Shown in pieces: positions 56,093 to 64,000 of a DNA stretch of 64,000 nt (within the stretch, counting starts at the first letter, position 1; the number at the start of each line of letters is the position of its first letter). The translations under genes and the position numbers were made by a program. Origin of the DNA: Planctomyces sp. SH-PL14 (GTDB taxonomy: Bacteria > Planctomycetota > Planctomycetia > Planctomycetales > Planctomycetaceae); assembly GCF_001610835.1 (NCBI RefSeq), contig NZ_CP011270.1, positions 4,172,001-4,236,000 of the forward strand, given 5' to 3'. The notes under the pieces were generated by a model, which was not told the DNA's origin, did not search any database, and worked only from the letters and a program-made list of their open reading frames with translations.

Positions 56093-57469
56093 CGAGCCGG
56101 TCCACGACCGGGCGAGCGCCGTGAACTGGTCCCCCCGGTCGGCGAAGTTCCGGAACCAGTCGAAGCTGGCGCACGCCGGTGAGAGCAGGATCACGTCGCC
56201 CGGGGCCGATTGCCGGACTGCCCAGGCGAACGCGTTCGCGAGATCCGTGGCCACATGTCGCGGAACAGTCGCCCCGCGCTGCCGCAGGTGCTGCTCCAGC
56301 GTCGCCGCCGTCTGCCCCATCAAGGCGACCGCTTTCGCTCGCCGGGCCAGCCCGTCGGCGAACGCCTCGAGGTCGACCTTCTTGTCGTACCCGCCCGCCA
56401 GCAGAATCACTGGCGCGTCGAACGCCTCCAGCGCGCACAGGGCCGACTCGGGCGTCGTCGCCAGCGAGTCGTTGTAGAAGCTCCGCCCGGCGACGACCGC
56501 CACCTTCTGGAGACGGTGTGGCAGCCCGACGAACGTCGGCAGGGCACCGCGGATGACCTCGTCGGCCACCCCCAGCGCCCGGACCGCCGCGATCGCCGCC
56601 GCCGCGTTCCAGCGGTTGTGCCGGCCTGGGAGCGGGAATAGTTCGTTCAGGTCGAACTCCGCCGCGCGACCCTCCTCGACGGCCATCGCGGCCCGATCGA
56701 CAACCCGGGCTCCCTCGCCCGATAGCGGGGACTCGCCGAACCACCGGATCTGGCCGTGGGTCGGCCAGGACCGGACGTCCGGATCGTCCGCGTTCAGGAC
56801 CGCGATGTCCGCCGGCCCCTGCCAGCGGAGGATCGTCTGCTTGGCGCGGCGGTAGTCGTCGAGGTCCGGATGCCAGTCGAGATGATTCGGGGCGAAGCTG
56901 GTGACGACCGAGAGGTGCGGACTCACGCGGAGCCGGTCGAGATCCGCCAGCATGAAGCTGCTCAGCTCCAGGACCACGTCGTCTCCCGGCCGGATCTCGT
57001 CCACGACGGGAAGCAGGCTCCGGCCGAGGTTCCCCCCCAGCCACGTCCTCCGGCCGGCCGCCGTCAGCAGATGATGGATGAGCGCGGTCGTGGTCGATTT
57101 CCCGTTGCTCCCGGTGACGCCGACGACCCGCCCCCGCTGGTGCTGCCAGAACAGGTTCATCTCGCTCGTCAACTCGACGCCCCGGCTCTCGGCGAGCCGG
57201 AGGAGGGGATGGTCCCGCCGGACCGCCGGGTTGACGACGATCAGGTCCGCCTCGGTGAAAAGCGACTCTGGATGCGCCCCAAGGACGAGCTGTTCCAATC
57301 GCGACTCATCGAACTGCGCCAGCGACTCCCGCAGGACCTCCCTCGATCGGAGATCGGTGACGCTGACCCGCGCCCCCCGCGTCAGGAGGAACTGAACCGC
57401 GCCGACGCCCCCGCCGAAGCCCCCCAGGCCCATCAGGGTGACGCGGCGGTTGGTGAGGGAGGGGGGCAT
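56084..57469 (-). CDS. murD: UDP-N-acetylmuramoylalanine--D-glutamate ligase
   Basis: MurD adds D-glutamate to UDP-MurNAc-L-Ala in peptidoglycan synthesis. The 461-residue product has the N-terminal nucleotide-binding segment (VTLMGLGGFGGG), the ATP loop VGVTGSNGKSTTTALIHHLL, LELSSFMLADLDRL, NHLDWHPDLDDY, PHRLQKVAVVAGRSFYNDSLATTPES, and the C-terminal LLSPACASFDWFRNFADRG, the typical MurD ending. It lies outside a division/cell-wall cluster. ATG 57469 is chosen over a GTG at 57478. Its presence supports a lineage that makes peptidoglycan. Confidence 0.93.
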   Translation of the reverse strand: MPPSLTNRRVTLMGLGGFGGGVGAVQFLLTRGARVSVTDLRSREVLRESLAQFDESRLEQLVLGAHPESLFTEADLIVVNPAVRRDHPLLRLAESRGVELTSEMNLFWQHQRGRVVGVTGSNGKSTTTALIHHLLTAAGRRTWLGGNLGRSLLPVVDEIRPGDDVVLELSSFMLADLDRLRVSPHLSVVTSFAPNHLDWHPDLDDYRRAKQTILRWQGPADIAVLNADDPDVRSWPTHGQIRWFGESPLSGEGARVVDRAAMAVEEGRAAEFDLNELFPLPGRHNRWNAAAAIAAVRALGVADEVIRGALPTFVGLPHRLQKVAVVAGRSFYNDSLATTPESALCALEAFDAPVILLAGGYDKKVDLEAFADGLARRAKAVALMGQTAATLEQHLRQRGATVPRHVATDLANAFAWAVRQSAPGDVILLSPACASFDWFRNFADRGDQFTALARSWTGSEG

Positions 57470-57534
57470 GGAAGTCACAAGTATCAGGGATCAGTCAGAG
57501 GGGCGTTGCCGCGTCTCAGGTTGGTGTGCCACGT

Positions 57535-60072
57535 TCATGGCTTCCCCGGCCTCCGCCTCGCCACTCCCTCCTTGGGATCCTCCGGCCACTGGTGCTTCGG
57601 ATAGCGGCGGCGGAGCTCCTTGCGGACCTCGGCGTAGGCGTTCTCCCAGAAGCTCTTGAGGTCGTCCGTCACCTGCTGCGGCCGCATGTTGGGGGCCAGG
57701 AGGTGCATCAGGACCCGGACGCGGCCCCCCGCGATCCGCGGCGTCTCGGTCATGCCGAACACCTCCTGGATGCGGACCGCCAGGACCGGAGGGCGGGCCG
57801 CTTCGTACTGCAGCCGGATCTGGCTCCCGCTGGGGACCTCGATCTTCTCCGGGGCTTCGCGATCGATCGTCTGCCGCTGCGGGTAGCTGTACTGACCCTG
57901 CATCGTCGCCAGCCACGGCGCGGACCGCAGTTCCGCAAAGCTCCGCCGGCCGTCGCACAGGTCGCGGAGGACTTTCTCCAGGCCCTCCCGATCAAGCCGC
58001 GGGAGGTCAAGCTCCGGCATCCACTCCGCCAGCGAGCGGACCCGCAGGAGAAAGTTCTCCGTCTCGGAGTCGTTCTTCGGGAAGACCTCGTCGAGGGCGG
58101 TCCGGGCGTTCTCGAACAGCTGCTCCGCTGCCGCGTCTCCCGTGGGAAGCGGCGCGGGGGCTTCGGAGAGGACCAAGTCGTCCCACAGCGTCCGGCGGCG
58201 GGCGACGACCTGTTTCTGGCTGGGATGAAAGAACAGCTCGTCCCGCGTCACGAGCGACGGGCCGGTGAGCCACTCCCGCTCGACCGCTGAGGCCTGCCGG
58301 ACGAGTGCGTCCGTCGAGCCGCCGTCGACGTCGATGCACAGAAAGAATTCCGCGCCCGAGACATTTGACTGCGGCCCGAGCTTGACCCCCTTGCCGCCGA
58401 CCATCAGCCCCCGCGGTCCGCTCGTGTCCCGCCGCCGGGCCAGCCGGTCGGGGAACCCCGCCAGCAGCGCCCGCAGAAGTTCCCCGGTGCCGTCAGAAGA
58501 GACCGGAGTCTCCGCGCCGGATCGGGCGGGAAGGCTCCGCCGGATCTGGTCGGCCGCCTGCGTCAGGAAATGAATCGCGACGCCGTGGATCAGGCCGAAC
58601 GAAAATTCGCGGCGGCCGGTTCGCAGGAACTCTTCGATGGCGAACAACCGGTCGAGGACGTCGGACTGCGAGCGGTGGCTGGCGGCGGTCACCGGTCCCC
58701 CCCGTCCCGAGAACGGGTCGCGCTCCGAGAGCATCGCCGCCAGGAGCGCGACGCGCGAGCCCACGCCGAGCCGCTGGCCTTCGAGGACCATCCGGGCCAG
58801 CCGCGGGTGGAGCGGCAGCCGGGCCATGCCGCGGCCGAGGGGCGTCACCTGTCCTGCGTCGTCGAGAGCGTCGAGCTTGCGAAGGAGGCTTTCGGCCTGC
58901 AGGACCGCCGCCTCGCGCGGCGGCTCGTACCACGGAAAGCCGAGGACGTTCGACTCCCCCCAGCAGTGCAGCTCCAGCACCGGTCCCGCGAGGTCGACCC
59001 GGCGGATCTCGGCATCTTCGGCATCCGGCCGGGCGCGGTGGGCGGACTCATCCCACATCCGCAGGCAGACTCCCGCCTGGGTACGTCCCGCGCGGCCGGC
59101 CCGCTGGTCGGCGGAGGCCTTCGAGATCGGCGACAGCTCCAAGCGGTCGAGGCCGATCTGCGGATCGAACCGCATCACCTTGGCCAGCCCGGTGTCGACA
59201 ACCGCCGTGATCCCCTCGATCGTCAGCGAGGTCTCGGCCACGTTCGTCGCCAGCACGACCTTTCGCCGCTCGCACGGCAGCAGCACCCGGTCCTGTTCCT
59301 CGGGCGGGAGGTCGCCGAAGAGCGGCATCACCGCCAGGTCGTGCTGCCGGGCCAGCGGTTCCAGTTCCCGGGCGGCGCGGCGGATCTCCGGGGCTCCCGG
59401 CAGGAAGACCAGGAGGTCGCCGGGAGTCTTCGGCAGGATCTCGGTGACGCCGGTGAGGACGATCTGTTCCGGCGGCACGCGGTCGAAGCGGCGGGCGTAG
59501 CGGATCTCGACCGGATAGGTCCGCCCCTCGCTCTCGATCACGGGGCAGTTGTTGAGGTACGCCGCGACCGGATGGGCGGCGATCGTGGCGGACATGACGA
59601 CGATCCGCAGGTCGGGCCGGACTTCCTGCTGGACGCGGCGGACCATCGCCAGCGCCAGGTCGCTGTTGAGGCTCCGCTCGTGGAACTCGTCGAACAGAAC
59701 CGCATCGATCCCTTCCAGAAACGGATCGTCCTGCAGACGGCGGAGCAGGACCCCTTCGGTCACGACGAGGATTTTCGTATCCCGGCTGGCTTGTTCGTCG
59801 AACCGGACCTGATAGCCGACCTCGCCGCCGAGGCGGACGCCGCGCTCCTGGGCGATCCGGCGGGCGGTCGCCCGGGCCGCGATCCGCCGCGGTTCCAGCA
59901 TGACGATCCGCCCTTTCGGAGCCAGTCCGGCGTCGAGCAGGGCGGGAGGGACGCGGGTACTCTTCCCCGCGCCGGTCGGGGCGCGGAGGACGATCGCGTT
60001 CGTCTCCTTGAGCGTGGAAACGATCTGCGGCAGGACGTCATCGATGGGGAGGCGGGCGAGAGCCGGCGACAT
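57535..60072 (-). CDS. hrpB: ATP-dependent helicase HrpB
   Basis: HrpB is a DEAH-box helicase with an unclear role in RNA metabolism. The 845-residue protein shows Walker A APTGAGKST (about 32-40), DEFHER (about 126-131), SATI, LATNVAETSLTIEGI and QRAGRAGRT. The HrpB C-terminal domain is RVLMHLLAPNMRPQQVTDDL, KSFWENAYAEVRKELRRRYPKHQWPEDP. Order and length agree with the family. The ATG at 60072 begins right at the family N-terminus (PIDDVLPQIVSTL). Confidence 0.93.
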   Translation of the reverse strand: MSPALARLPIDDVLPQIVSTLKETNAIVLRAPTGAGKSTRVPPALLDAGLAPKGRIVMLEPRRIAARATARRIAQERGVRLGGEVGYQVRFDEQASRDTKILVVTEGVLLRRLQDDPFLEGIDAVLFDEFHERSLNSDLALAMVRRVQQEVRPDLRIVVMSATIAAHPVAAYLNNCPVIESEGRTYPVEIRYARRFDRVPPEQIVLTGVTEILPKTPGDLLVFLPGAPEIRRAARELEPLARQHDLAVMPLFGDLPPEEQDRVLLPCERRKVVLATNVAETSLTIEGITAVVDTGLAKVMRFDPQIGLDRLELSPISKASADQRAGRAGRTQAGVCLRMWDESAHRARPDAEDAEIRRVDLAGPVLELHCWGESNVLGFPWYEPPREAAVLQAESLLRKLDALDDAGQVTPLGRGMARLPLHPRLARMVLEGQRLGVGSRVALLAAMLSERDPFSGRGGPVTAASHRSQSDVLDRLFAIEEFLRTGRREFSFGLIHGVAIHFLTQAADQIRRSLPARSGAETPVSSDGTGELLRALLAGFPDRLARRRDTSGPRGLMVGGKGVKLGPQSNVSGAEFFLCIDVDGGSTDALVRQASAVEREWLTGPSLVTRDELFFHPSQKQVVARRRTLWDDLVLSEAPAPLPTGDAAAEQLFENARTALDEVFPKNDSETENFLLRVRSLAEWMPELDLPRLDREGLEKVLRDLCDGRRSFAELRSAPWLATMQGQYSYPQRQTIDREAPEKIEVPSGSQIRLQYEAARPPVLAVRIQEVFGMTETPRIAGGRVRVLMHLLAPNMRPQQVTDDLKSFWENAYAEVRKELRRRYPKHQWPEDPKEGVARRRPGKP

Positions 60073-60214
60073 GGGGGGAAGAGTAGCGGACCGGTTCTTG
60101 CGAGATGAGGGCTGTCGAGCGGATGGAGATCTCCAAGGGGAACTTTCCAGTCGTTTTCCGGTCGCGGGCCGCGTCATGTTGGCTACTGCGTCCCCCGACC
60201 TAACCGGCCCAAGA

Positions 60215-60370
60215 ACCGGGTCCAGGGGCACCCCTGGTGGCGTGCAGGGGCCACCCCCTGCCCGCCGGAGGCCGTCTCGTCGGACACCGTTGGAAACCTT
60301 GTGTGTCCAAGCGCGGACACCGTGCCGTATGCCCCCTCACCAACCCGCTGGGAGTGCGAAGCCAGCGGTG
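60215..60370 (-). repeat. Family A repeat, copy 10 (reverse, truncated)
   Basis: The copy begins ACCGGGTCCAGGGGCACCCC and a shortened hairpin GTGCAGGGGCCACCCCCTGC. It has CCGCCGGAGGCCGTCTCGTCG, the inner hairpin GTGTCCAAGCGCGGACACCG, and CCTCACCAACCCGCTGGGAG, then stops at about 60370. The whole left end (the GGTCAAGGGGG hairpin and the TCAAACCCAATG part) is missing. It lies in the divergent gap between hrpB and the membrane/spermidine-synthase fusion gene. Confidence 0.88.
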
Positions 60371-60616
60371 TGGGTTGATGGAGCCAATGCAAAATGGGAA
60401 ATGCAAGTTGAAAAGTGCAAATTGCCGCGGAGGAAGAAGATCTGGCGATCTCCCGGAACGGGCCCCACGGCAGTTGATCTTGCTCTCGTTTAGCCATTTT
60501 CCCTATAGACCGACGCAATTCCGGGGGGCCGGATGGTCTTCCCCCGATGGAAACGCGGGTTTTCGAAGGCGTCGCTGTCTTCGGGGGCCTGTCTTTAACG
60601 CCAGGGATGGTGTTCC
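60371..60616. promoter_or_regulatory. Upstream region of the membrane/spermidine-synthase fusion gene
   Basis: After the truncated repeat comes a lower-GC stretch with TGCAAAATGGGAAATGCAAG and TTGAAAAGTGCAAATTG, a wording again reminiscent of simple dispersed repeats. Then follow a relatively AT-rich part (about 60470-60520, CTCGTTTAGCCATTTTCCC, then TATAGACCG) that could hold a promoter, and a hairpin-prone GGGGGCC segment. No gene is evident. The next start codon is GTG 60617. Confidence 0.4.
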
Positions 60617-63600
60617 GTGTTATCACTCCTGACCCGCCTCCGGCGGTTCGTGGCCCGTTCGTCCGACATCGCATTCGGCGCCCTGCTGGCGCTGTTCCTC
60701 TGCGGCTGGAGCTGGGGTTTTGCGGCCCAGTTCGGGACCTCCTGGGAAAGCCGCTTCGCCGGCCTCGCCTGCGGCCTGCTGGGGCTGGGAACGGGACTGC
60801 TGCTCCGGCGGCGGTTCGTCGAGCCGAAACAGGAGTGGATGCCGCGGGCCTGGCTCGCCGGCCTCAGCGTCATCGCCCCGTTCTGGATTCCGTTCGTCGC
60901 CCACCGCCTCGCCGGCGTTCCGCTGGAGACCTGGGCTTCGACCACGAAGTCGCTCGGACTTCTGACGGGAGCCGGACTGGCGACCCTCTTCCTCCCCGCG
61001 GTCCTCGGCGGACTTTCGCTGCCGCACGATGCCCGACGGACCTCGCAGATGCTCCTGGGCTGCGGCCTGGGCCTGTTCGTTTTCCCCTCGACGCTCGTCG
61101 CCTTCCTCGGCCTCGACGTGGCGGTCCTGACGGCTGCCGTCCTGTGCGGCGTCGGCATCGCCCTGCGGCGGATCGAGGAAACGGAATCCGTTCAGGAATC
61201 GACGGACGCTCCCGTTTCCGTGAACCCGCTCTGGCTCGGCGGCCTGCTGGCGGCGGGCGGTGCGGTCCTGATGGCGGTCTCCGGGCGGTGGTCGTTCCAG
61301 ATGTTCCTCGACGCCCCCTGCTGGGTCCTGGCCCGCTGGGCGGGGCTCTGCTGCGGCGCCGCGGCTGGCCTGACGCTCGTCCGGTGGACGCCGCGTTCGG
61401 CCCTCCGGCTGGCGGCCCTCATCCTGGGCAGCGCTGCCGCGCTGGCGGTCGTCGCCTTCCCGCAGTTCCTGGAAGCGACGCTCTCGATCAACGCCACGAT
61501 TTCGTGGCTCTGGTCCGCCCTCATTCTGCGGGGGCTCGTCGCCGCGCTCCTGCCGTTCGTCTCGGGTCTCGCGATCGCGGCCGGGTGTGCAGCCGTCGCC
61601 CCCCGTCGAACGAGCGTTCCCGCGGCCGTGGCCTTCGCCGCCTTCCTGATCGGCATGACGCTGTCGGCTCCCGCCGCCGGTCTCGTCCTGGCCGCACTGT
61701 GCGGCACCGCCGCGGCCCTCGTGGCCACCTATCGCACTCCCGCTCCGACGGAGCACGAGTTCCCCGCCGCGGCGCTGCTCCGCCAGGGACTCGCCTGGGG
61801 ACCGATGGCGGCCGTCTGCGTCCTCGCGGTCTGGTCGGCGGCGGCAACCGACCGGTACGCCCCGGCGGTGGCGGCCCGCGTCCTGTTCAACGCTCCGTTC
61901 ATCACCGCCTGGCTCAACGGCCAGCCGATCGACAACCTCCTCCACGCCGATTCGACGCGGCTCCTGTCGACGATTGAAAGCCGCGACAGCACCTGGACCG
62001 TCTGGAAGCAGCGGGACGCGTATGTCCAGCTCCGCGAAAACGGGCTCCCCCGGAGCATGGTCTGTCTCGACACGAACATCGCTCCGCAGTCCGCCCCGGA
62101 AGTCGTCGCGACCGTCCTGCCGCTCGTCGTCCACCGCGACCCGCAGTCGATCCTGTTCCTGGGGATGAACTCCCCGGCAAGCCTCGCCACGACCCTGCAG
62201 TTCCCGATCTTCTCCATCCGCTGCATCGAGCGGGATCCGGCAATCCGCCAGATCATCGAGACGCAGCTCGAACCGAACTGCCAGACCTCGATCTTCCGCG
62301 ATGAACGAGTCCAGTGGGAATCGGCCGACCCGTTCCTCGCCGCCCGGGCGACGCACGACCGGACCTACGACGTCATCGTCGCCCAGGACGGGCAGTCGAT
62401 GCCGTGGCGGTCCGCCCCCCGCTGGACCCGCGATCACTTTCGCTCGGTCGCGGCCCTTCTGGGCGAGACGGGGCTGTTCTGCCAGCGGATGAACTACGGC
62501 GATGTGACGGACCGGCCGGTCCGCGAAGTCGCCGCGACGCTGCGGAACGCCTTCGCCCACGTCACGATCGTCGAACCGCTCCCCGGCGAGCTCCTGTTCC
62601 TGTGCTCGAACGCCGAGCCAGTGGTCCTCAACGAGCACCTCATGAGCCGGCTCGACAAGGGGCACGTCCGCCACACCCTCGGCCGGATGGGCTGGGACTG
62701 GTCGGTCGTCATGGGACTCTCGTACATCCCGTCCGACGTGGTCGACGAGTTCATCGACGACGCCCCGGTCAATTCGGCGACCAACGCCCGCTTCGTGACG
62801 ACGCTTCCGCAGGAGGTTTACTGCTGGGGCGCGAAGTGGAACGCGGTCAAGATGGCCCTCGCCAGCTGCAGCACGACCGCCATCCGCCGCTTCGAGAAAG
62901 AGAGCGCCGAGCTGTTCGACGTCAGCAAGCGGTTCGAGGACATCCAGCTCGCCAGCAAGATCGTCGGCGCGCACCCGGATGAGTTCTGGGAGTATCGCAA
63001 GTCGCTGCGGGACCGCCTCAAGGACCGGCCGCGGACCGCGATCGTCCAGGTTCAGCACGAAGGACTGCAGTATGGACTGCACGCGGAGGACGCGCGGCGG
63101 AAGGAGTACCTGATCGCCCTCGGAAAGGCCGCGTCCGCCGAGCAACCGACGATTGCCCTCGTCTCCGAGATGGCCGCCTTCGCGGAGCCGTTCGATCCGC
63201 TGCTCTCGCCGTTCGTCCACGAAGAGGCGGCTCGCCTGTACGGCAAGTGCGCCGAGCCGGCCCACGAGGCGGCCTTTAACCACTGGCGGCACGCCGTCTA
63301 CTACGGCACCGGCCAGGACCGCTCGGTCCGCAACGTCGTCTCGGCGGTCCAGACGCTTCACGATCATCCGGAAAGCGTTCCCGATCCGCTCCAGCGGTGG
63401 GACGCCCTGCAGTCGCTCCTCGAGGTCATGCGGGAGCGGTGGATCATCCGGGCTCAACTCGCCCGGACCAACAAGTCGAAGTTCGAAGCGGTCGACCTGA
63501 GCCGGAGCATCGCCGCCGCCGAAGCGGCCATCGACGACCTGGACGCCCTCGCGCGGGAAGTCGGTCCGGCCGCGGAAGGCTGGGAGATGCGGAAGAAGAT

Positions 63601-63712
63601 CATCGAGCGGGACCTGATCCGCGATCTGGAAGGGTACCGGTCGATCCAGACCGCGCGGGCCGATGCCGAGAAGCGGTCGGCCAACACGCCGCCGCCAGGG
63701 ACCGTGCGGTAG
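60617..63712 (+). CDS. Multi-spanning membrane protein fused to a spermidine-synthase-like domain
   Basis: The 1031-residue product begins with about 12 membrane helices (residues about 15-430). A spermidine-synthase-like class I methyltransferase fold follows (about 495-690): SILFLGMNSPASLATTL, RCIERDPAIRQII and YDVIVAQDGQSMPW, with the region that aligns with the aminopropyl-transferase pocket. The C-terminal part (about 700-1031) is helical with repeated acidic/basic segments. Fused membrane/spermidine-synthase proteins are common in planctomycetes, but their reaction is unknown. The glycine-rich SAM loop here is GMNSPAS, less classical than GGGDG, so cofactor binding is uncertain. Start at GTG 60617. 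Confidence 0.82.
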   Translation: MLSLLTRLRRFVARSSDIAFGALLALFLCGWSWGFAAQFGTSWESRFAGLACGLLGLGTGLLLRRRFVEPKQEWMPRAWLAGLSVIAPFWIPFVAHRLAGVPLETWASTTKSLGLLTGAGLATLFLPAVLGGLSLPHDARRTSQMLLGCGLGLFVFPSTLVAFLGLDVAVLTAAVLCGVGIALRRIEETESVQESTDAPVSVNPLWLGGLLAAGGAVLMAVSGRWSFQMFLDAPCWVLARWAGLCCGAAAGLTLVRWTPRSALRLAALILGSAAALAVVAFPQFLEATLSINATISWLWSALILRGLVAALLPFVSGLAIAAGCAAVAPRRTSVPAAVAFAAFLIGMTLSAPAAGLVLAALCGTAAALVATYRTPAPTEHEFPAAALLRQGLAWGPMAAVCVLAVWSAAATDRYAPAVAARVLFNAPFITAWLNGQPIDNLLHADSTRLLSTIESRDSTWTVWKQRDAYVQLRENGLPRSMVCLDTNIAPQSAPEVVATVLPLVVHRDPQSILFLGMNSPASLATTLQFPIFSIRCIERDPAIRQIIETQLEPNCQTSIFRDERVQWESADPFLAARATHDRTYDVIVAQDGQSMPWRSAPRWTRDHFRSVAALLGETGLFCQRMNYGDVTDRPVREVAATLRNAFAHVTIVEPLPGELLFLCSNAEPVVLNEHLMSRLDKGHVRHTLGRMGWDWSVVMGLSYIPSDVVDEFIDDAPVNSATNARFVTTLPQEVYCWGAKWNAVKMALASCSTTAIRRFEKESAELFDVSKRFEDIQLASKIVGAHPDEFWEYRKSLRDRLKDRPRTAIVQVQHEGLQYGLHAEDARRKEYLIALGKAASAEQPTIALVSEMAAFAEPFDPLLSPFVHEEAARLYGKCAEPAHEAAFNHWRHAVYYGTGQDRSVRNVVSAVQTLHDHPESVPDPLQRWDALQSLLEVMRERWIIRAQLARTNKSKFEAVDLSRSIAAAEAAIDDLDALAREVGPAAEGWEMRKKIIERDLIRDLEGYRSIQTARADAEKRSANTPPPGTVR

Positions 63713-63819
63713 TCCGCCGGCCGGATGGCCGAAGTCGGCGGCCCGACGGCTGAAGACTCGACGGCCGGTCCCGGGATAGAATCTGGAGTTCCCGTTCCCC
63801 TGACGTGCAAGCGAACCGA

Positions 63820-64000
63820 ATGGCCGCGTCCTCCCTCCGCAGCCTGCTGCTCCTCCTGATGCTGCTGTCCGCCGCCGCGCCGGCGCCGGCCCAGGGGATT
63901 CCGCGCAAGACCGACGAGCAGATCTGCCTGGAGGAGTACACCCAGCTCCACCAGGGCTTCGAGAAGTCGATGGAGGACCTGGCCGCCGAGTGCGACCAGC
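63820..64000 (+). CDS. Secreted protein, N-terminal fragment (runs off the window)
   Basis: The first 60 residues are visible. The start MAASSLRSLLLLLMLLSAAA with cleavage near APAPAQG is a clear signal peptide. The mature part (RKTDEQICLEEYTQLHQGFEK, split here by the window) is charged and probably helical, with two Cys residues visible at about 36 and 58. The family cannot be decided from the fragment. It begins 107 bp after the fusion gene on the same strand. Confidence 0.75.
   Translation, partial: MAASSLRSLLLLLMLLSAAAPAPAQGIPRKTDEQICLEEYTQLHQGFEKSMEDLAAECDQ

Noticed and set aside
60623-63457. A 944-codon open frame on the minus strand
   Set aside because: It is antisense to the membrane/spermidine-synthase fusion gene and has a low-complexity Arg/Glu/Asp composition without any recognisable domain.

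Overview
The window is a GC-rich chromosomal segment whose gene content points to a planctomycete (order Planctomycetales or a close relative). The pointers are a Pirellula/Verrucomicrobium-type membrane-bound dehydrogenase with a C-terminal heme domain, a DUF1559 prepilin-like protein, a sulfatase with C-terminal EF-hands, a ThuA protein, a Uma2 endonuclease-like protein, and several SpoIIE/STAS/FHA signalling proteins. I saw no rRNA, tRNA, CRISPR array or prophage.

Layout. 51-6708: potassium operon kdpB, kdpC, a small membrane ORF coupled to kdpD, kdpD, kdpE (kdpA is presumably just outside the left edge). 6829-10429: PiT phosphate permease, secreted rhodanese, pyroglutamyl-peptidase-like protein, CHAD protein. 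10843-15163: secreted nitrilase-superfamily protein and a two-component system with a tiny membrane ORF upstream. 15164-21241: double alpha/beta hydrolase, STAS protein with a clear intrinsic terminator, orphan membrane-fusion protein, Uma2 protein, UPF0314 membrane protein. 21409-31874: PVC dehydrogenase/cytochrome, HtrA protease, DUF4404 protein, xylulokinase, DUF1559 protein, sulfatase. 32021-33541: an intact IS4-like element. 33648-36990: cytosolic nitrilase, O-antigen ligase-like protein, GNAT acetyltransferase. 37350-39630: sucC-sucD. 39785-46978: large membrane protein, degenerate alpha/beta hydrolase, polyprenol-phosphate sugar transferase, SDR, lipoprotein, rRNA methyltransferase-like protein. 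47364-54293: SpoIIE phosphatase with a degenerate receiver, ThuA, acylphosphatase, DinG-like helicase overlapping an FHA-GAF-SpoIIE phosphatase. 54468-63712: peroxiredoxin-like protein, membrane protein, murD, hrpB, membrane/spermidine-synthase fusion. A secreted protein runs off the right edge.

The most unusual feature is a family of structured intergenic repeats of about 300-330 bp: eight full-length copies, one truncated copy, and one copy reduced to a palindrome, i.e. one per about 6.4 kb. Both ends form GC-rich hairpins whose stems are kept while tips vary, and an internal hairpin is conserved. Copies occur in both orientations and only between genes. The palindromic copy has been split by the IS4-like element with a 10-12 bp target duplication. 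No protein encoded in the repeat is evident, so a non-autonomous mobile element or a structured RNA/DNA element are the main options. Two shorter dispersed repeat families (CACCAAGACACCAAGG type and CAGATGAACRCAGAT type) also occur in several intergenic gaps.

The genes mostly form short independent units: ion and phosphate homeostasis, partner-switching-type regulation by Ser phosphorylation, carbohydrate/sulfate-ester catabolism, core metabolism (succinyl-CoA ligase, MurD), and cell-surface polysaccharide or glycolipid synthesis.
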